Shown here piece by piece: positions 8,238 to 16,234 of a DNA stretch of 64,000 nt. The position numbers and the translations under genes are program-made. Below the pieces are notes generated by a model. That model did no database searches. It saw nothing but the letters and a program-made list of their open reading frames with translations, and was not told the origin of the DNA. Source of the stretch: UBA1847 sp942492205 (lineage in GTDB: Bacteria; Pseudomonadota; Gammaproteobacteria; Steroidobacterales; Woeseiaceae). The stretch spans positions 558,001 through 622,000 of the forward strand of contig CALODT010000001.1 of the NCBI GenBank assembly GCA_942492205.1. Reading direction: 5' to 3'. Numbering within the stretch: the stretch's first letter is position 1; every line of letters starts with the position of its first letter.

Positions 8238-9590
8238 CTACTGTCCCCCCAGGTAGCGATCGATATCGAGCGCTGCCACTTTGCCGTGCTGCACCGCTGT
8301 CACCGTCAGATCGTCACCGTCGGCCACGCAGTCGCCGCCGGCCCAGACGTCGGGAAGCGATGTTCTGCCGTGCTCACCGGTCACAATGCGATTGTTCTCG
8401 ATCTCGAGATCGGCCGCGCTATCGCCGAGCAACGTCGCATCGAGCGTCTGGCCAATGGCTTTGAAGACCGTATCGGCAACCAGCTCGAACTGCTCGCCGG
8501 TTGCTGCCAGCCGGCCGTTATCGAGCGCCGTGCGCGCGAATCGGATCGTCGAGACATGCTGGTCGCCGTGTATCTCCAGCGGCTGCGCCCAATGATGGAT
8601 GTTCACACCGTTGGTCTGTGCCAGGTCCTGTTCGTACTGGCTGGCGCCCATGTGTTCGGGCCCGCGCCGGTAGACCAGGTCCACATGTTCGGCACCGAGC
8701 CGTCTGCTCTGCACCGCAATATCAATAGCGGTCATGCCGCCGCCGATAACGACAACCCGTCGCCCCACCGGCAATTGGCTGAGATCGTCTGCCTGCCGAA
8801 TCTCGGCAATGTACTCAATGGCCGCGTCGACGCCAGGGAGCGACTCCCGCTTCAGCCCGAGCTCGTTGCTGGCGCCCAGGCCGATGCCAAGGAATACCGC
8901 GTCGTACGTGTCGCGAAGTTCGTCGAGCGCGAAGTCCCTGCCGAGCACCTGCTCGTTTCGAACCTCGATGCCGCCGATGGACAGGATGTAGGAAACTTCC
9001 GTCTGTGCAAAATTGTCGATGGCCTTGTAGGCGGCGATTCCGTATTCGTTGAGGCCGCCTGGCTTGGCGTCGCGGTTGTAGACAACGACATCGTGGCCGA
9101 GCATCGCAAGGCGGTGTGCGCAGGAAAGTCCGGCAGGACCACCGCCGACGACCGCCACTCGCTTCCCCGACTCCGGCGCCCTGGCAAACAACGCCGTCTG
9201 TGCCTCGATGACGGGGTCCGTCGCGTAGCGCTGCAACAGGCCGATTTCCACCGGCTTTTCCTCATGCGTATTCCTGACACAGGCCTGTTCGCAAAGCACC
9301 TCCGTCGGGCAGACGCGCGCACACATACCGCCCATGATGTTCTCGCGCAGTATGGTATGCGCGGAACCGCGAACGTTGTCGCTGCGGATCTTCTGGATAA
9401 AGCCGGGAATATCTATGCCGGTCGGGCATGCGGTGGTGCAGGGCGCGTCAAAACAAAAATAGCAGCGATCCGCTTCGATCAGCGCCTCGGAGCGGCTGAG
9501 TGGCGGATGCAGGTCGGCAAAGTTTCGTTGCAGCTGCTCCTGGTCGAGACGGCTGCCGCGAATATCAGGCTGTCTGTCCGTATCACTCAT
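8238..9590 (-). CDS. preT: Dihydropyrimidine dehydrogenase subunit PreT
   Basis: Electron-transfer subunit that passes electrons from NAD(P)H through FAD and Fe-S clusters to PreA. The 450 residues show N-terminal cysteines for two clusters (C43, C46, C51, C55 and C90, C94, C100, C104), then the FAD-binding VVGGGPAGLSCAHRL near 140-155 and the nucleotide-binding VIGGGMTAIDIAVQS further on. Layout matches the GltD-like/DPD N-terminal module. It sits 12 bp downstream of dihydropyrimidinase in the same operon. Confidence 0.94.
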   Translation of the reverse strand: MSDTDRQPDIRGSRLDQEQLQRNFADLHPPLSRSEALIEADRCYFCFDAPCTTACPTGIDIPGFIQKIRSDNVRGSAHTILRENIMGGMCARVCPTEVLCEQACVRNTHEEKPVEIGLLQRYATDPVIEAQTALFARAPESGKRVAVVGGGPAGLSCAHRLAMLGHDVVVYNRDAKPGGLNEYGIAAYKAIDNFAQTEVSYILSIGGIEVRNEQVLGRDFALDELRDTYDAVFLGIGLGASNELGLKRESLPGVDAAIEYIAEIRQADDLSQLPVGRRVVVIGGGMTAIDIAVQSRRLGAEHVDLVYRRGPEHMGASQYEQDLAQTNGVNIHHWAQPLEIHGDQHVSTIRFARTALDNGRLAATGEQFELVADTVFKAIGQTLDATLLGDSAADLEIENNRIVTGEHGRTSLPDVWAGGDCVADGDDLTVTAVQHGKVAALDIDRYLGGQ

Positions 9591-9602
9591 CGCCAGAAGT
9601 CC

Positions 9603-11042
9603 TCAGCGCTGTACCGCGACCGGTTCGGCTTTCTCGGCCTGAACCTTCAGCGCATCGTAGTAGGGGGCAAACGGTGGACGATCGACATAGCGTCCGGCGC
9701 CGCGCTCGACGTTGAGTTCGCCGTCGGCGAATACGACGCGGCCCTGGCTCAGCGTATGTGAGGCGCAGCCGGTCACCGTCATGCCCTCAAAGATGTTGTA
9801 GTCGATCTTCTGGTGGTGCGTTTTCGCGGATATCGTTTTGCTCGCAGCGGGGTCCCAGACGACGATGTCTGCATCGGCGCCAACCGAGATACTGCCTTTG
9901 CGCGGATAGATGTTGAAGATCTGCGCGGCGTTGGTCGACGTGACTTTGACGAATTCGTTCATCGTGAGTCGACCCGTGCTGACGCCGTGATGCCACAGCA
10001 CCTCGAGGCGATTCTCGATGCCTGCGGTGCCATTCGGGATCAGGCGAAAATCATCCTTGCCCGCCGCTTTCTGGTCGGCACAGAAACAACAGTGATCGGT
10101 TGCCGTTGTCTGCAGGTTACCTGACTGCAGTCCCTTCCAGAGTGCATCCTGGTTTTCCTTGCTGCGAAACGGCGGGCTCATGACGTGGGCCGCGGCGACA
10201 TCGAAGTCAGGATGTCGATATACCGAATCGTCGATCAGCAGGTGACCGGCCAGTACCTCGCCATAGACGCGCTGACCTTCGTTGCGAGCCCTGGTAATTG
10301 CTTCCAGCGCCTGTCGGCACGACGTGTGCACAACGTACAGCGGCGAGCCGAGAACCTCGGCAATTCGGATAGCGCGATTGGCCGCTTCGCCTTCGACCTG
10401 CGGCGGGCGTGACAACGGGTGCGCTTCGGGGCCCGTCATGCCTTTCTCGAACAACTCCTGCTGGAGCCTGAACACCAGTTCGCCATTCTCAGCATGCACC
10501 GTCGGGATGGCGCCCAGCTCAACAGCGCGTGAGAAGCTGTTCACGAGGATCTCGTCGCCCGCCATGATGGCGCCCTTGTAGGCCATGAAGTGCTTGAAGC
10601 TGTTCACGCCGTGCTCGCGGACGAGCGTGCCCATGTCCTCGTAGACGGTATCGTCCCACCAGGTAATGGCCACGTGGAAGGAATAGTCGGCTACGGATTT
10701 CTCCGCCCAGTCGCGCCACTGCATGTAGGTCTCGAGGATGTTCTGCTGCGGGTTCGGAATGGCAAAGTCGATAATCATCGTCGTACCGCCGGCGAGGCCC
10801 GCGGCAGTGCCCGTGTAGAAGTCCTCGCTGGTCACCGTGCCCATGAACGGCAGCTGCATATGCGTATGCGGGTCGATGCCACCCGGCATCACGTACTGGC
10901 CGCCCGCGTCGATAATCGTGGCGCCTTTCGGGGCGTCCAGGTTTGCCGCGACGGCGCTTATAACGCCGTTTTCGCAAAGCACATCCGCACGTAGCGATCG
11001 ATCGGCATTCACGACCGTGCCACCTTTAATAAGTACCGTCAT
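9603..11042 (-). CDS. hydA: Dihydropyrimidinase
   Basis: Opens the ring of dihydrouracil or dihydrothymine to give N-carbamoyl-beta-amino acids. The 479-residue product belongs to the cyclic amidohydrolase family: metal ligands H59 and H61 in GGIDPHTHM, the carboxylated bridging lysine K150 in NSFKHFMAYKG, a further histidine in VHAENGE, and the Asp of TATDHCCF. It overlaps the upstream permease gene by four bases. It acts after PreTA and before beta-ureidopropionase. Confidence 0.95.
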   Translation of the reverse strand: MTVLIKGGTVVNADRSLRADVLCENGVISAVAANLDAPKGATIIDAGGQYVMPGGIDPHTHMQLPFMGTVTSEDFYTGTAAGLAGGTTMIIDFAIPNPQQNILETYMQWRDWAEKSVADYSFHVAITWWDDTVYEDMGTLVREHGVNSFKHFMAYKGAIMAGDEILVNSFSRAVELGAIPTVHAENGELVFRLQQELFEKGMTGPEAHPLSRPPQVEGEAANRAIRIAEVLGSPLYVVHTSCRQALEAITRARNEGQRVYGEVLAGHLLIDDSVYRHPDFDVAAAHVMSPPFRSKENQDALWKGLQSGNLQTTATDHCCFCADQKAAGKDDFRLIPNGTAGIENRLEVLWHHGVSTGRLTMNEFVKVTSTNAAQIFNIYPRKGSISVGADADIVVWDPAASKTISAKTHHQKIDYNIFEGMTVTGCASHTLSQGRVVFADGELNVERGAGRYVDRPPFAPYYDALKVQAEKAEPVAVQR

Positions 11043-12517
11043 GTTGAACTCCCGATTTCGCCGCGAGCGACGAAGTAGTAGATGAATCCGCCAAGTATCG
11101 ACCCGGTGAACCAGCCGTAATCATAAAACCAGCCCAGCTGACCGGTCGTGATAGCGACGACGGTAAGACCAACCGGCACCAGGAAAGCGATGAAGCCGGA
11201 TTTGTTCCAGGCCGGATAGCCGGCGTCGTCCTTGTACAGCGCAATGAGGTTGTAGGATTGCCGCTTGATCAAAAAATAGTCCACGATCATGATGCCTGCA
11301 ATAGGTCCCAGCAGGCTGGAGTAGCCAAGCAGCCAGTTGGAGTACAGGCTTTCCACGCTGACGTCAGTCTCGAGCCAGCCCATCTTCTTCAACAATTCCC
11401 AGCTCATCAGCAACAGCCCGATGATACCGGTCAGGATAACGCCGCGGTTTTCGTCGATATAGCGTGGCGCAATATTCTGGAAACTGTTGGTCGGCGAAAC
11501 GATGTTGGCCGCGGTATTGGTCGAGATGGTTGCCAGTACGATCATCAGCATCGCGACGACCACCCAGAAGTCGTTATCGATGCGCCCAATCAGGTTGATG
11601 GGATCCGATATGGTATCGCCGGTGAGCTCGACCGAGGCGGCCGTCAGCACCACGCCGAGGCCCGCAAACAGGAACATTGTGAGCGGCAGTCCGATGATCT
11701 GTCCCAGTACCTGGCTGCGCTGCGTTCGCGCGTAGCGGCTGAAATCAGGGATATTCAGCGACAGCGTTGCCCAGAAACCGACCATCGCGGTCAGGCCCGC
11801 CATAAAGTAACCAAACAGCGGAGCACCCTGTGGCCGGGTCGCCGGTGTGGCGAGTACTTCGCTCAACGTAATTTTCGGCAGCGCCCAGACGATCAGGCCG
11901 ATGGCGACGAGCAGCAACAAAGGTGCCGCCAGCGCCTCGAGTCGCTTGATGGACTCCGCGCCACGGATCACGATGGCGAGGTTTGCAATCCAGAAGATGA
12001 AAAAGCCGAGAACTTCGCCGACACCACCGAGTGCCGCCCAACCGTCGAACATCGCGGCTAGCATCAGGTGGATTGCAATACCGCCGAACAACGTCTGCAC
12101 GCCGAACCAGCCGCAGGCAACAACCGCGCGGATCAGCGACGGCACGTTGGATCCGATGATGCCGAATGACGCGCGCATCACGACCGGGCAGGGAATGCCG
12201 TAGCGCGTGCCGGGGTAGGCGTTGAGGGTCAGCGGGATCAGCACTACGATGTTCGCAATCAGGATCGTCCAGAGCGCCTCGGAGACGGACAGGCCGAAAT
12301 ACGCGGTAAGGACGCCACCCAGCGTGTAGGTGGGCACGCAGATCGCCATGCCGACCCAGAGCGATGCAACGTTCCAGCGGGTCCACGTTCGTTGCGAGGC
12401 CCGAGTTGGTGCAATGTCATCGTTATAGCGGGGGCTGGACGCGATGTCGTCGCCGACATCGAGTTCGATGTGTTCGCCAACTGTACGAAGCTTGCTGACC
12501 GACAAAGTCTCGGACAT
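11039..12517 (-). CDS. NCS1 family nucleobase:cation symporter
   Basis: Inner-membrane importer of the nucleobase-cation-symport-1 family, 492 residues with about twelve hydrophobic segments. Family-typical stretches include YPGTRYGIPCPVVMRASFG and the later NTAANIVSPTNSFQNIAP. Members import uracil, thymine, cytosine, allantoin or hydantoins; being inside the reductive pyrimidine operon makes uracil or thymine most likely, or dihydropyrimidines and hydantoins. It is 40 bp after beta-ureidopropionase, and its 3' end overlaps the dihydropyrimidinase start by four bases. Confidence 0.92.
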   Translation of the reverse strand: MSETLSVSKLRTVGEHIELDVGDDIASSPRYNDDIAPTRASQRTWTRWNVASLWVGMAICVPTYTLGGVLTAYFGLSVSEALWTILIANIVVLIPLTLNAYPGTRYGIPCPVVMRASFGIIGSNVPSLIRAVVACGWFGVQTLFGGIAIHLMLAAMFDGWAALGGVGEVLGFFIFWIANLAIVIRGAESIKRLEALAAPLLLLVAIGLIVWALPKITLSEVLATPATRPQGAPLFGYFMAGLTAMVGFWATLSLNIPDFSRYARTQRSQVLGQIIGLPLTMFLFAGLGVVLTAASVELTGDTISDPINLIGRIDNDFWVVVAMLMIVLATISTNTAANIVSPTNSFQNIAPRYIDENRGVILTGIIGLLLMSWELLKKMGWLETDVSVESLYSNWLLGYSSLLGPIAGIMIVDYFLIKRQSYNLIALYKDDAGYPAWNKSGFIAFLVPVGLTVVAITTGQLGWFYDYGWFTGSILGGFIYYFVARGEIGSST

Positions 12518-12557
12518 CGATTTCCTCCCTGAAGGAAGTGTGCGGCCCGGAGGTAGC

Positions 12558-13436
12558 CTAGGTATCCGTCAACGGACCGTAAGTTTCAGGTCTGCGGTCA
12601 CGAAAGAACTGCCAGGTATCCCTGACTTCACGGATCATGTCGAGATCGATCTCGTGCACCAGCAGTTCGTCGTCGCCGTAGCTTGCCTGTGCTTCAATCG
12701 CACCGCGTGGATTGACAATGTAGCTGGAGCCGTAGAACTCGCCCATGTTCATCGTCGACGCCCAGGGCTCCTCCTTGCCGATCCGGTTGATAGCTCCGAT
12801 GAATACGCCATTGGCAGCGGCCGATGCCGGCTGCTCCAGCTCCCACAGGTATTTACTCAGTCCGGCAACCGTCGCGGATGGATTGACGATATATTCCGCG
12901 CCGTTCAGCGCCAGCGCGCGCCAGCCCTCCGGGAAATGCCGGTCATAGCAGATGTAAACGCCTAGCTTCAGGAAGGCGGTTTCGAAGACGGGATAGCCGA
13001 GGTCGCCCGGCTTGAAGAAGAACTTCTCGTAAAATCCGGGATCGACCTGTGGAATGTGAGTCTTTCGGTATTTGCCGAGGAAGCTGCCGTCGGCATCGAT
13101 AACTGCCGCCGTGTTGTAGTAGACGCCAGTCATGTGTTCTTCGTAAATCGGCACGACGATGACCATGCCGTGCTTCTTCGCATAGTCCTGCATGAGGCGC
13201 GTCGTATGCCCGTCAGGAATCTTCTCGGCCGCTGCGTACCACTTCCTGTCCTGGCTCGGGCAGAAATACGGCTGCGTAAAGACCTCCTGGAAACAGAGTA
13301 CCTGCACGCCCTGTTTGCCGGCTTCTTCGATATAAGGGATATGCGCCTCGATCATGCGGTCCCGAATCGCCTCGGGTTCCATAGAGCCATCACCCTTCAG
13401 GGCCATCTGAATCAAACCACACTTAACTTTCGCCAC
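12558..13436 (-). CDS. Beta-ureidopropionase (N-carbamoyl-beta-alanine amidohydrolase)
   Basis: Nitrilase-superfamily amidase that releases beta-alanine (or beta-aminoisobutyrate), CO2 and ammonia from the N-carbamoyl acid. The catalytic triad reads E51 (CFQEVF), K125 (KYRKTHIP) and C163 (YICYDRHFPEG) in 292 residues. The start is GTG at 13436 after a strong AAGGGGG site. It is the first gene of the pyrimidine operon, although it encodes the last enzymatic step. A stable stem-loop lies 21 bp upstream of the start (see 13457-13482). N-carbamoylputrescine amidase is a close relative, but the context decides for this assignment. Confidence 0.93.
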   Translation of the reverse strand: MAKVKCGLIQMALKGDGSMEPEAIRDRMIEAHIPYIEEAGKQGVQVLCFQEVFTQPYFCPSQDRKWYAAAEKIPDGHTTRLMQDYAKKHGMVIVVPIYEEHMTGVYYNTAAVIDADGSFLGKYRKTHIPQVDPGFYEKFFFKPGDLGYPVFETAFLKLGVYICYDRHFPEGWRALALNGAEYIVNPSATVAGLSKYLWELEQPASAAANGVFIGAINRIGKEEPWASTMNMGEFYGSSYIVNPRGAIEAQASYGDDELLVHEIDLDMIREVRDTWQFFRDRRPETYGPLTDT

Positions 13437-13456
13437 GCCGACCCCCTTCGATCTGG

Positions 13457-13482
13457 CGCCAGGCGCCGATCCGCGCCTGGCG
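13457..13482 (-). promoter_or_regulatory. Stem-loop just upstream of the pyrimidine operon start codon
   Basis: Perfect 9 bp inverted repeat (CGCCAGGCG / CGCCTGGCG) with an 8-base loop, ending 21 bases before the GTG of beta-ureidopropionase and close to its AAGGGGG site. On the minus strand no T-run follows, so it is not an ordinary Rho-independent terminator for the upstream phosphatase gene. It could act on translation or mRNA stability of the pyrimidine operon leader. On the plus strand T-rich DNA follows, but no plus-strand gene ends there. Confidence 0.45.
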
Positions 13483-13539
13483 AGTTCTTTGTGTTTTCAA
13501 TGTGTTACAAGCAATCCTGCGGATGTCAGCATACGCCCT

Positions 13540-14361
13540 TTAGCGCACCGAAGTCCACGATCCGTGCATCGGGTTAGGCAGGATATACCAGCCCCTGCCC
13601 CAGTATTTGTCGTAGGTCTCGAGCGCTTTTGCGCGACTCGCTCGTGTGGCCGGCTTCGTGCAGGGTGCGACAACCTTGTTGCGGGCGCAGGGGACGAAGT
13701 CGCCATAATCATCGCCGATCAGCATGATCACGCGATAGTTCTCGGCGATGACCAGCCGGCGTACCAGCTTCTCGCGATCCCAGCCGGGGCGCTCGCCGGA
13801 CAGCATGACGTATTCCGGCGTTACGTCGATACCGACTTCACGGATGTCATTGATCGTTGTTGTTTTCTGCGGGCACGGATCGATCGTTGTTGCGATGCTT
13901 TCGCAGGGACGATTGGTGACGAAAAATACGGTTACCCCCTGGGCTCTCGCCGCCTCGACGAAGTCCCTGACGCCGTCAATGGGCGCGGCATCGAAGTTGC
14001 TGCTCCAGTTGTTGAGCTTGTGATTGGCGAAGGGACGCTGATAGGTAAGCTGGAAGTCAACGTTGCTGACTACCGTTTCGTCGACGTCGAGAATGACGGC
14101 TGGTGGCAGATCCTCTGCGTCGCGTTGCTCGGGCATCGCACTCCAGCTCTTGTCGTTGATGAAGGCGGGCAGGGCGGTCTGCGCTGTGCGATAGACCTGC
14201 CGCGTAATCGCGTGGTATTCGGCGGCGCGCTTGACCCATTGCAGCCCAAGGTCGCGCTTCGGATCATACGAGGGATCCGACGGCTGCGTTACAGGCGCAC
14301 TTGCGCAGGCTGCCAGCGTGAGCAATGCGATGGCAAAGACGGGAAGGTGCAAGCGGGTCAT
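13540..14361 (-). CDS. 5'-nucleotidase, lipoprotein e(P4) family acid phosphatase
   Basis: Outer-membrane lipoprotein phosphatase of the HAD class B-like e(P4) family, which removes phosphate from nucleoside 5'-monophosphates outside the cytoplasm. The signal peptide ends in lipobox LAAC with C19 as the lipidated residue. The HAD nucleophile motif ILDVDET places D92 and D94 in the active site, followed by FFVTNR (motif II) and the GDDYGDF acidic motif III. Length is 273 residues. An AGGAG site precedes the ATG. It is divergent from a second nucleotidase lipoprotein, with only 46 bp between start codons. Confidence 0.9.
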   Translation of the reverse strand: MTRLHLPVFAIALLTLAACASAPVTQPSDPSYDPKRDLGLQWVKRAAEYHAITRQVYRTAQTALPAFINDKSWSAMPEQRDAEDLPPAVILDVDETVVSNVDFQLTYQRPFANHKLNNWSSNFDAAPIDGVRDFVEAARAQGVTVFFVTNRPCESIATTIDPCPQKTTTINDIREVGIDVTPEYVMLSGERPGWDREKLVRRLVIAENYRVIMLIGDDYGDFVPCARNKVVAPCTKPATRASRAKALETYDKYWGRGWYILPNPMHGSWTSVR

Positions 14362-14368
14362 GGTTTCT

Positions 14369-14394
14369 CCTGATGCGAGTGCAAGCGAATCAGG
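14369..14394. promoter_or_regulatory. Inverted repeat in the shared 46 bp region between two nucleotidase genes
   Basis: Arms CCTGAT and ATCAGG are separated by 14 bases. The left arm overlaps the minus-strand ribosome binding site. The gap is too short for two full back-to-back promoters without overlap, so expression of the two genes may be linked. The repeat may be chance. Confidence 0.3.
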
Positions 14395-14407
14395 TTAGCA
14401 TGCCGCC

Positions 14408-15997
14408 ATGAAAAAAATCACACTGCTACTGATCAGTTTCTGCCTGGTCATTTCCGCGTGCGCGACGACGTCGGCACCTGCGACAACAGGGCTGACATTC
14501 GTGCATCTTAACGACACCTATCGGGTCGGCGCCGTTGAAGATGGCAATGCCGGCGGCTTCAGCCGCGTCGTGACTATCGTTCGTGAGCTGCAGGCCGAGG
14601 GTCGCGACGTGCGCATTCTGCACGGCGGCGACTTCCTGTATCCGTCGCTGGAGAGTCAGCTATGGAACGGTCTGCAAATGGTCGACGCCTTCAACTTCAT
14701 GGATGCTATCGCGCCCATGTATGTGGTTTCGGGTAATCATGAATTCGACCGCCGCGGGCCCAGGCAGCTGATCGCAGCCGTGGAGGCATCTCGTTTCGAC
14801 TGGCTGGGGGATAACTATCGCTTCAAGACCGGCAACGCTGCGGTCGACGGAGCCCTGAAAACGGCTTTTACGTTTGCATCCGGCGACAGGACGATCGGCG
14901 TGTTCTCGCTGACGCTGAACCCGGTCGATGGCGGCAACGAACGCGGCTATCTGGAGAACGACGGAGACTATCGTGCTGTCGCTGAGCGCACTATCGAGGC
15001 GCTGGAGGCAAAGGGAGCAGACCTTGTGATCGGTGTCACGCACCTGCATATGTGGCAGGACGTGGAGCTGGCAGGACTCAAAGCGAAGTATCCGAAACTC
15101 GGCTTTATCGTCGGTGGCCACGAGCACGAACCGGAGCATAGCCCGGGGAGCAGCAGTCAAGCCGTCGTCATGAAAGGCGCTTCCAACGCACGAGTGATCT
15201 GGGCGATTGACGTTGATTTCGACGCAGCAGGCGACGCGGTGATTCGTGAGCGCCAGATTACGCTCGATCAGAACGTTGCACTTGACCCGGATTACGAGAT
15301 CCTCGCCGCCAAGTGGCGAGGACGGCTGCTCGAGAAGTTCCCGTTCCTGGAGGCGCGGGTTGGTACTGCGGCGGTGCCGCTGGATGGGCGTGAAGTCACG
15401 GTGCGCAACGTGGAGAGTAACTGGGGCAATTTCATTGCCGACCAGATGCGCGCAGCGTTCGGCAAGCAGTCGGATCTGGCGTTCATCAACGGTGGGACGC
15501 TGCGTATCGATGACTTCATCGAGGACGATATCCTGTTCGAGGATATTGGTCGCACCTTCGGCTTCAGCTCCTTCCTCAGGCAAACGACGATGACGGGTGC
15601 CGAATTCAAGCGGCTTATGGAAGCGGGCTATCGCGGACATGGTCCGAGCAAGGGCTATTTTCCGCAGGTTTCCGGTTTTCGTGTCTGCATTGATCGCAGT
15701 CGCAACGAGGGCGACCGGATAGTCAGTCTGCAGGTTCCGGCGGATGGCGCATGGCAGGAGATCAGCGCGGGCACGCAATACAGCGTCGTCGTCCCGGACT
15801 ACCTGTTTGGCGGAGGCGATGGTTACGACGTGCCCAAGGATCGCCCGGCAACACCGCCGGCTTCCGAGCTGAAGTACCTGGTGCTGGACGGCATCCTGAA
15901 GGCGCAGGCCGAAGGCAGGAAGATTGGCGAAACCGTTGATCCCGCGAAGCCGAGGATTCACCAACTCCGGGAAGGCAAGGAACGCTGCTTCATGTAG
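14408..15997 (+). CDS. UshA-like 5'-nucleotidase/2',3'-cyclic phosphodiesterase lipoprotein
   Basis: Two-domain metallophosphatase of the 5'-nucleotidase family, 529 residues. The lipobox ISAC gives C18 as the lipid anchor. N-terminal calcineurin-like motifs are HLNDTY, HGGDFLYPS, GNHEFD, GVTHLH and GGHEHE; the C-terminal 5'-nucleotidase domain has NFIADQMR and INGGTLR. It would hydrolyse nucleotides or UDP-sugars at the cell surface or in the periplasm, feeding nucleosides to NupC. It is divergent from the e(P4) phosphatase gene. The stop codon lies inside a REP-like palindrome. Confidence 0.92.
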   Translation: MKKITLLLISFCLVISACATTSAPATTGLTFVHLNDTYRVGAVEDGNAGGFSRVVTIVRELQAEGRDVRILHGGDFLYPSLESQLWNGLQMVDAFNFMDAIAPMYVVSGNHEFDRRGPRQLIAAVEASRFDWLGDNYRFKTGNAAVDGALKTAFTFASGDRTIGVFSLTLNPVDGGNERGYLENDGDYRAVAERTIEALEAKGADLVIGVTHLHMWQDVELAGLKAKYPKLGFIVGGHEHEPEHSPGSSSQAVVMKGASNARVIWAIDVDFDAAGDAVIRERQITLDQNVALDPDYEILAAKWRGRLLEKFPFLEARVGTAAVPLDGREVTVRNVESNWGNFIADQMRAAFGKQSDLAFINGGTLRIDDFIEDDILFEDIGRTFGFSSFLRQTTMTGAEFKRLMEAGYRGHGPSKGYFPQVSGFRVCIDRSRNEGDRIVSLQVPADGAWQEISAGTQYSVVVPDYLFGGGDGYDVPKDRPATPPASELKYLVLDGILKAQAEGRKIGETVDPAKPRIHQLREGKERCFM

Positions 15998-16018
15998 GAG
16001 CGGCTAATAGCCGCGATC
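15993..16018 (+). repeat. REP-like palindromic repeat, left copy
   Basis: A 26-base element beginning TGTAGGAGCGG and containing the palindrome GCGGCTA-A-TAGCCGC. Its form matches the widespread 'GTAGGAGCGGC..GCCGCGA' extragenic repeats of gammaproteobacteria. The stop codon of the nucleotidase lies within it. An inverted, diverged copy is at 16053-16078 (20 of 26 positions agree by eye). Confidence 0.7.
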
Positions 16019-16052
16019 GATGGGCGGTCAGGTACGCCGCAGTTCAAGAAAA

Positions 16053-16078
16053 GGTCGCGTCTGATCGCCGCTGCTACA
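16053..16078 (-). repeat. REP-like palindromic repeat, right inverted copy
   Basis: Inverted partner of 15993-16018, ending in CCGCTGCTACA. Two inverted REP units about 35 bases apart form a REPIN/BIME-like doublet, which folds into a long hairpin in RNA of either strand. Confidence 0.65.
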
Positions 16079-16093
16079 GGTTATGGGCAGGTA

Positions 16094-16162
16094 ATGGGGA
16101 CATTCTGCTTTATCGAGTTCGCCTGCAGAACCGGCTGCGTCGACAAAGCAGAATGTCCCCAT
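16094..16162. repeat. 18 bp perfect inverted repeat with 33 bp spacer
   Basis: Arms ATGGGGACATTCTGCTTT (16094-16111) and its exact reverse complement (16145-16162), with a third partial copy AATGTCCCCAT at 16166-16176. This is non-coding. Similar 'GGGGACATTCTGCTTT' palindromes occur dispersed in proteobacterial intergenic DNA near REP-type elements; I cannot confirm relatives here. Confidence 0.75.
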
Positions 16163-16176
16163 AAAAATGTCCCCAT

Positions 16177-16209
16177 AAAAAAGGCGGCCCCTGTTGCCAG
16201 GGGCCGCCT
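16177..16209 (-). terminator. Rho-independent terminator of the first TonB receptor gene
   Basis: On the minus strand a 12 bp GC-rich stem (arms at 16182-16193 and 16198-16209, loop of 4) is followed by a run of six T. It begins 25 bases after the stop of the TonB receptor at 16235. Confidence 0.9.
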
Positions 16210-16234
16210 CGATCTTCTTCTTGTTATGCGCTGA

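Noticed and set aside
8163..9761. A 532-codon open frame on the plus strand opposite preT and the hydA 3' end
   Set aside because: It lies antisense to well-identified genes, has no known motif and arises from the GC-rich codon bias. The same holds for long antisense frames at 988-2088, 14660-15964, 17204-18226, 27021-28112 and 39688-40773.
15998..16234. Possible insertion sequence between convergent genes
   Set aside because: There are inverted repeats, but no transposase frame or flanking target duplication; the region is only 237 bp.
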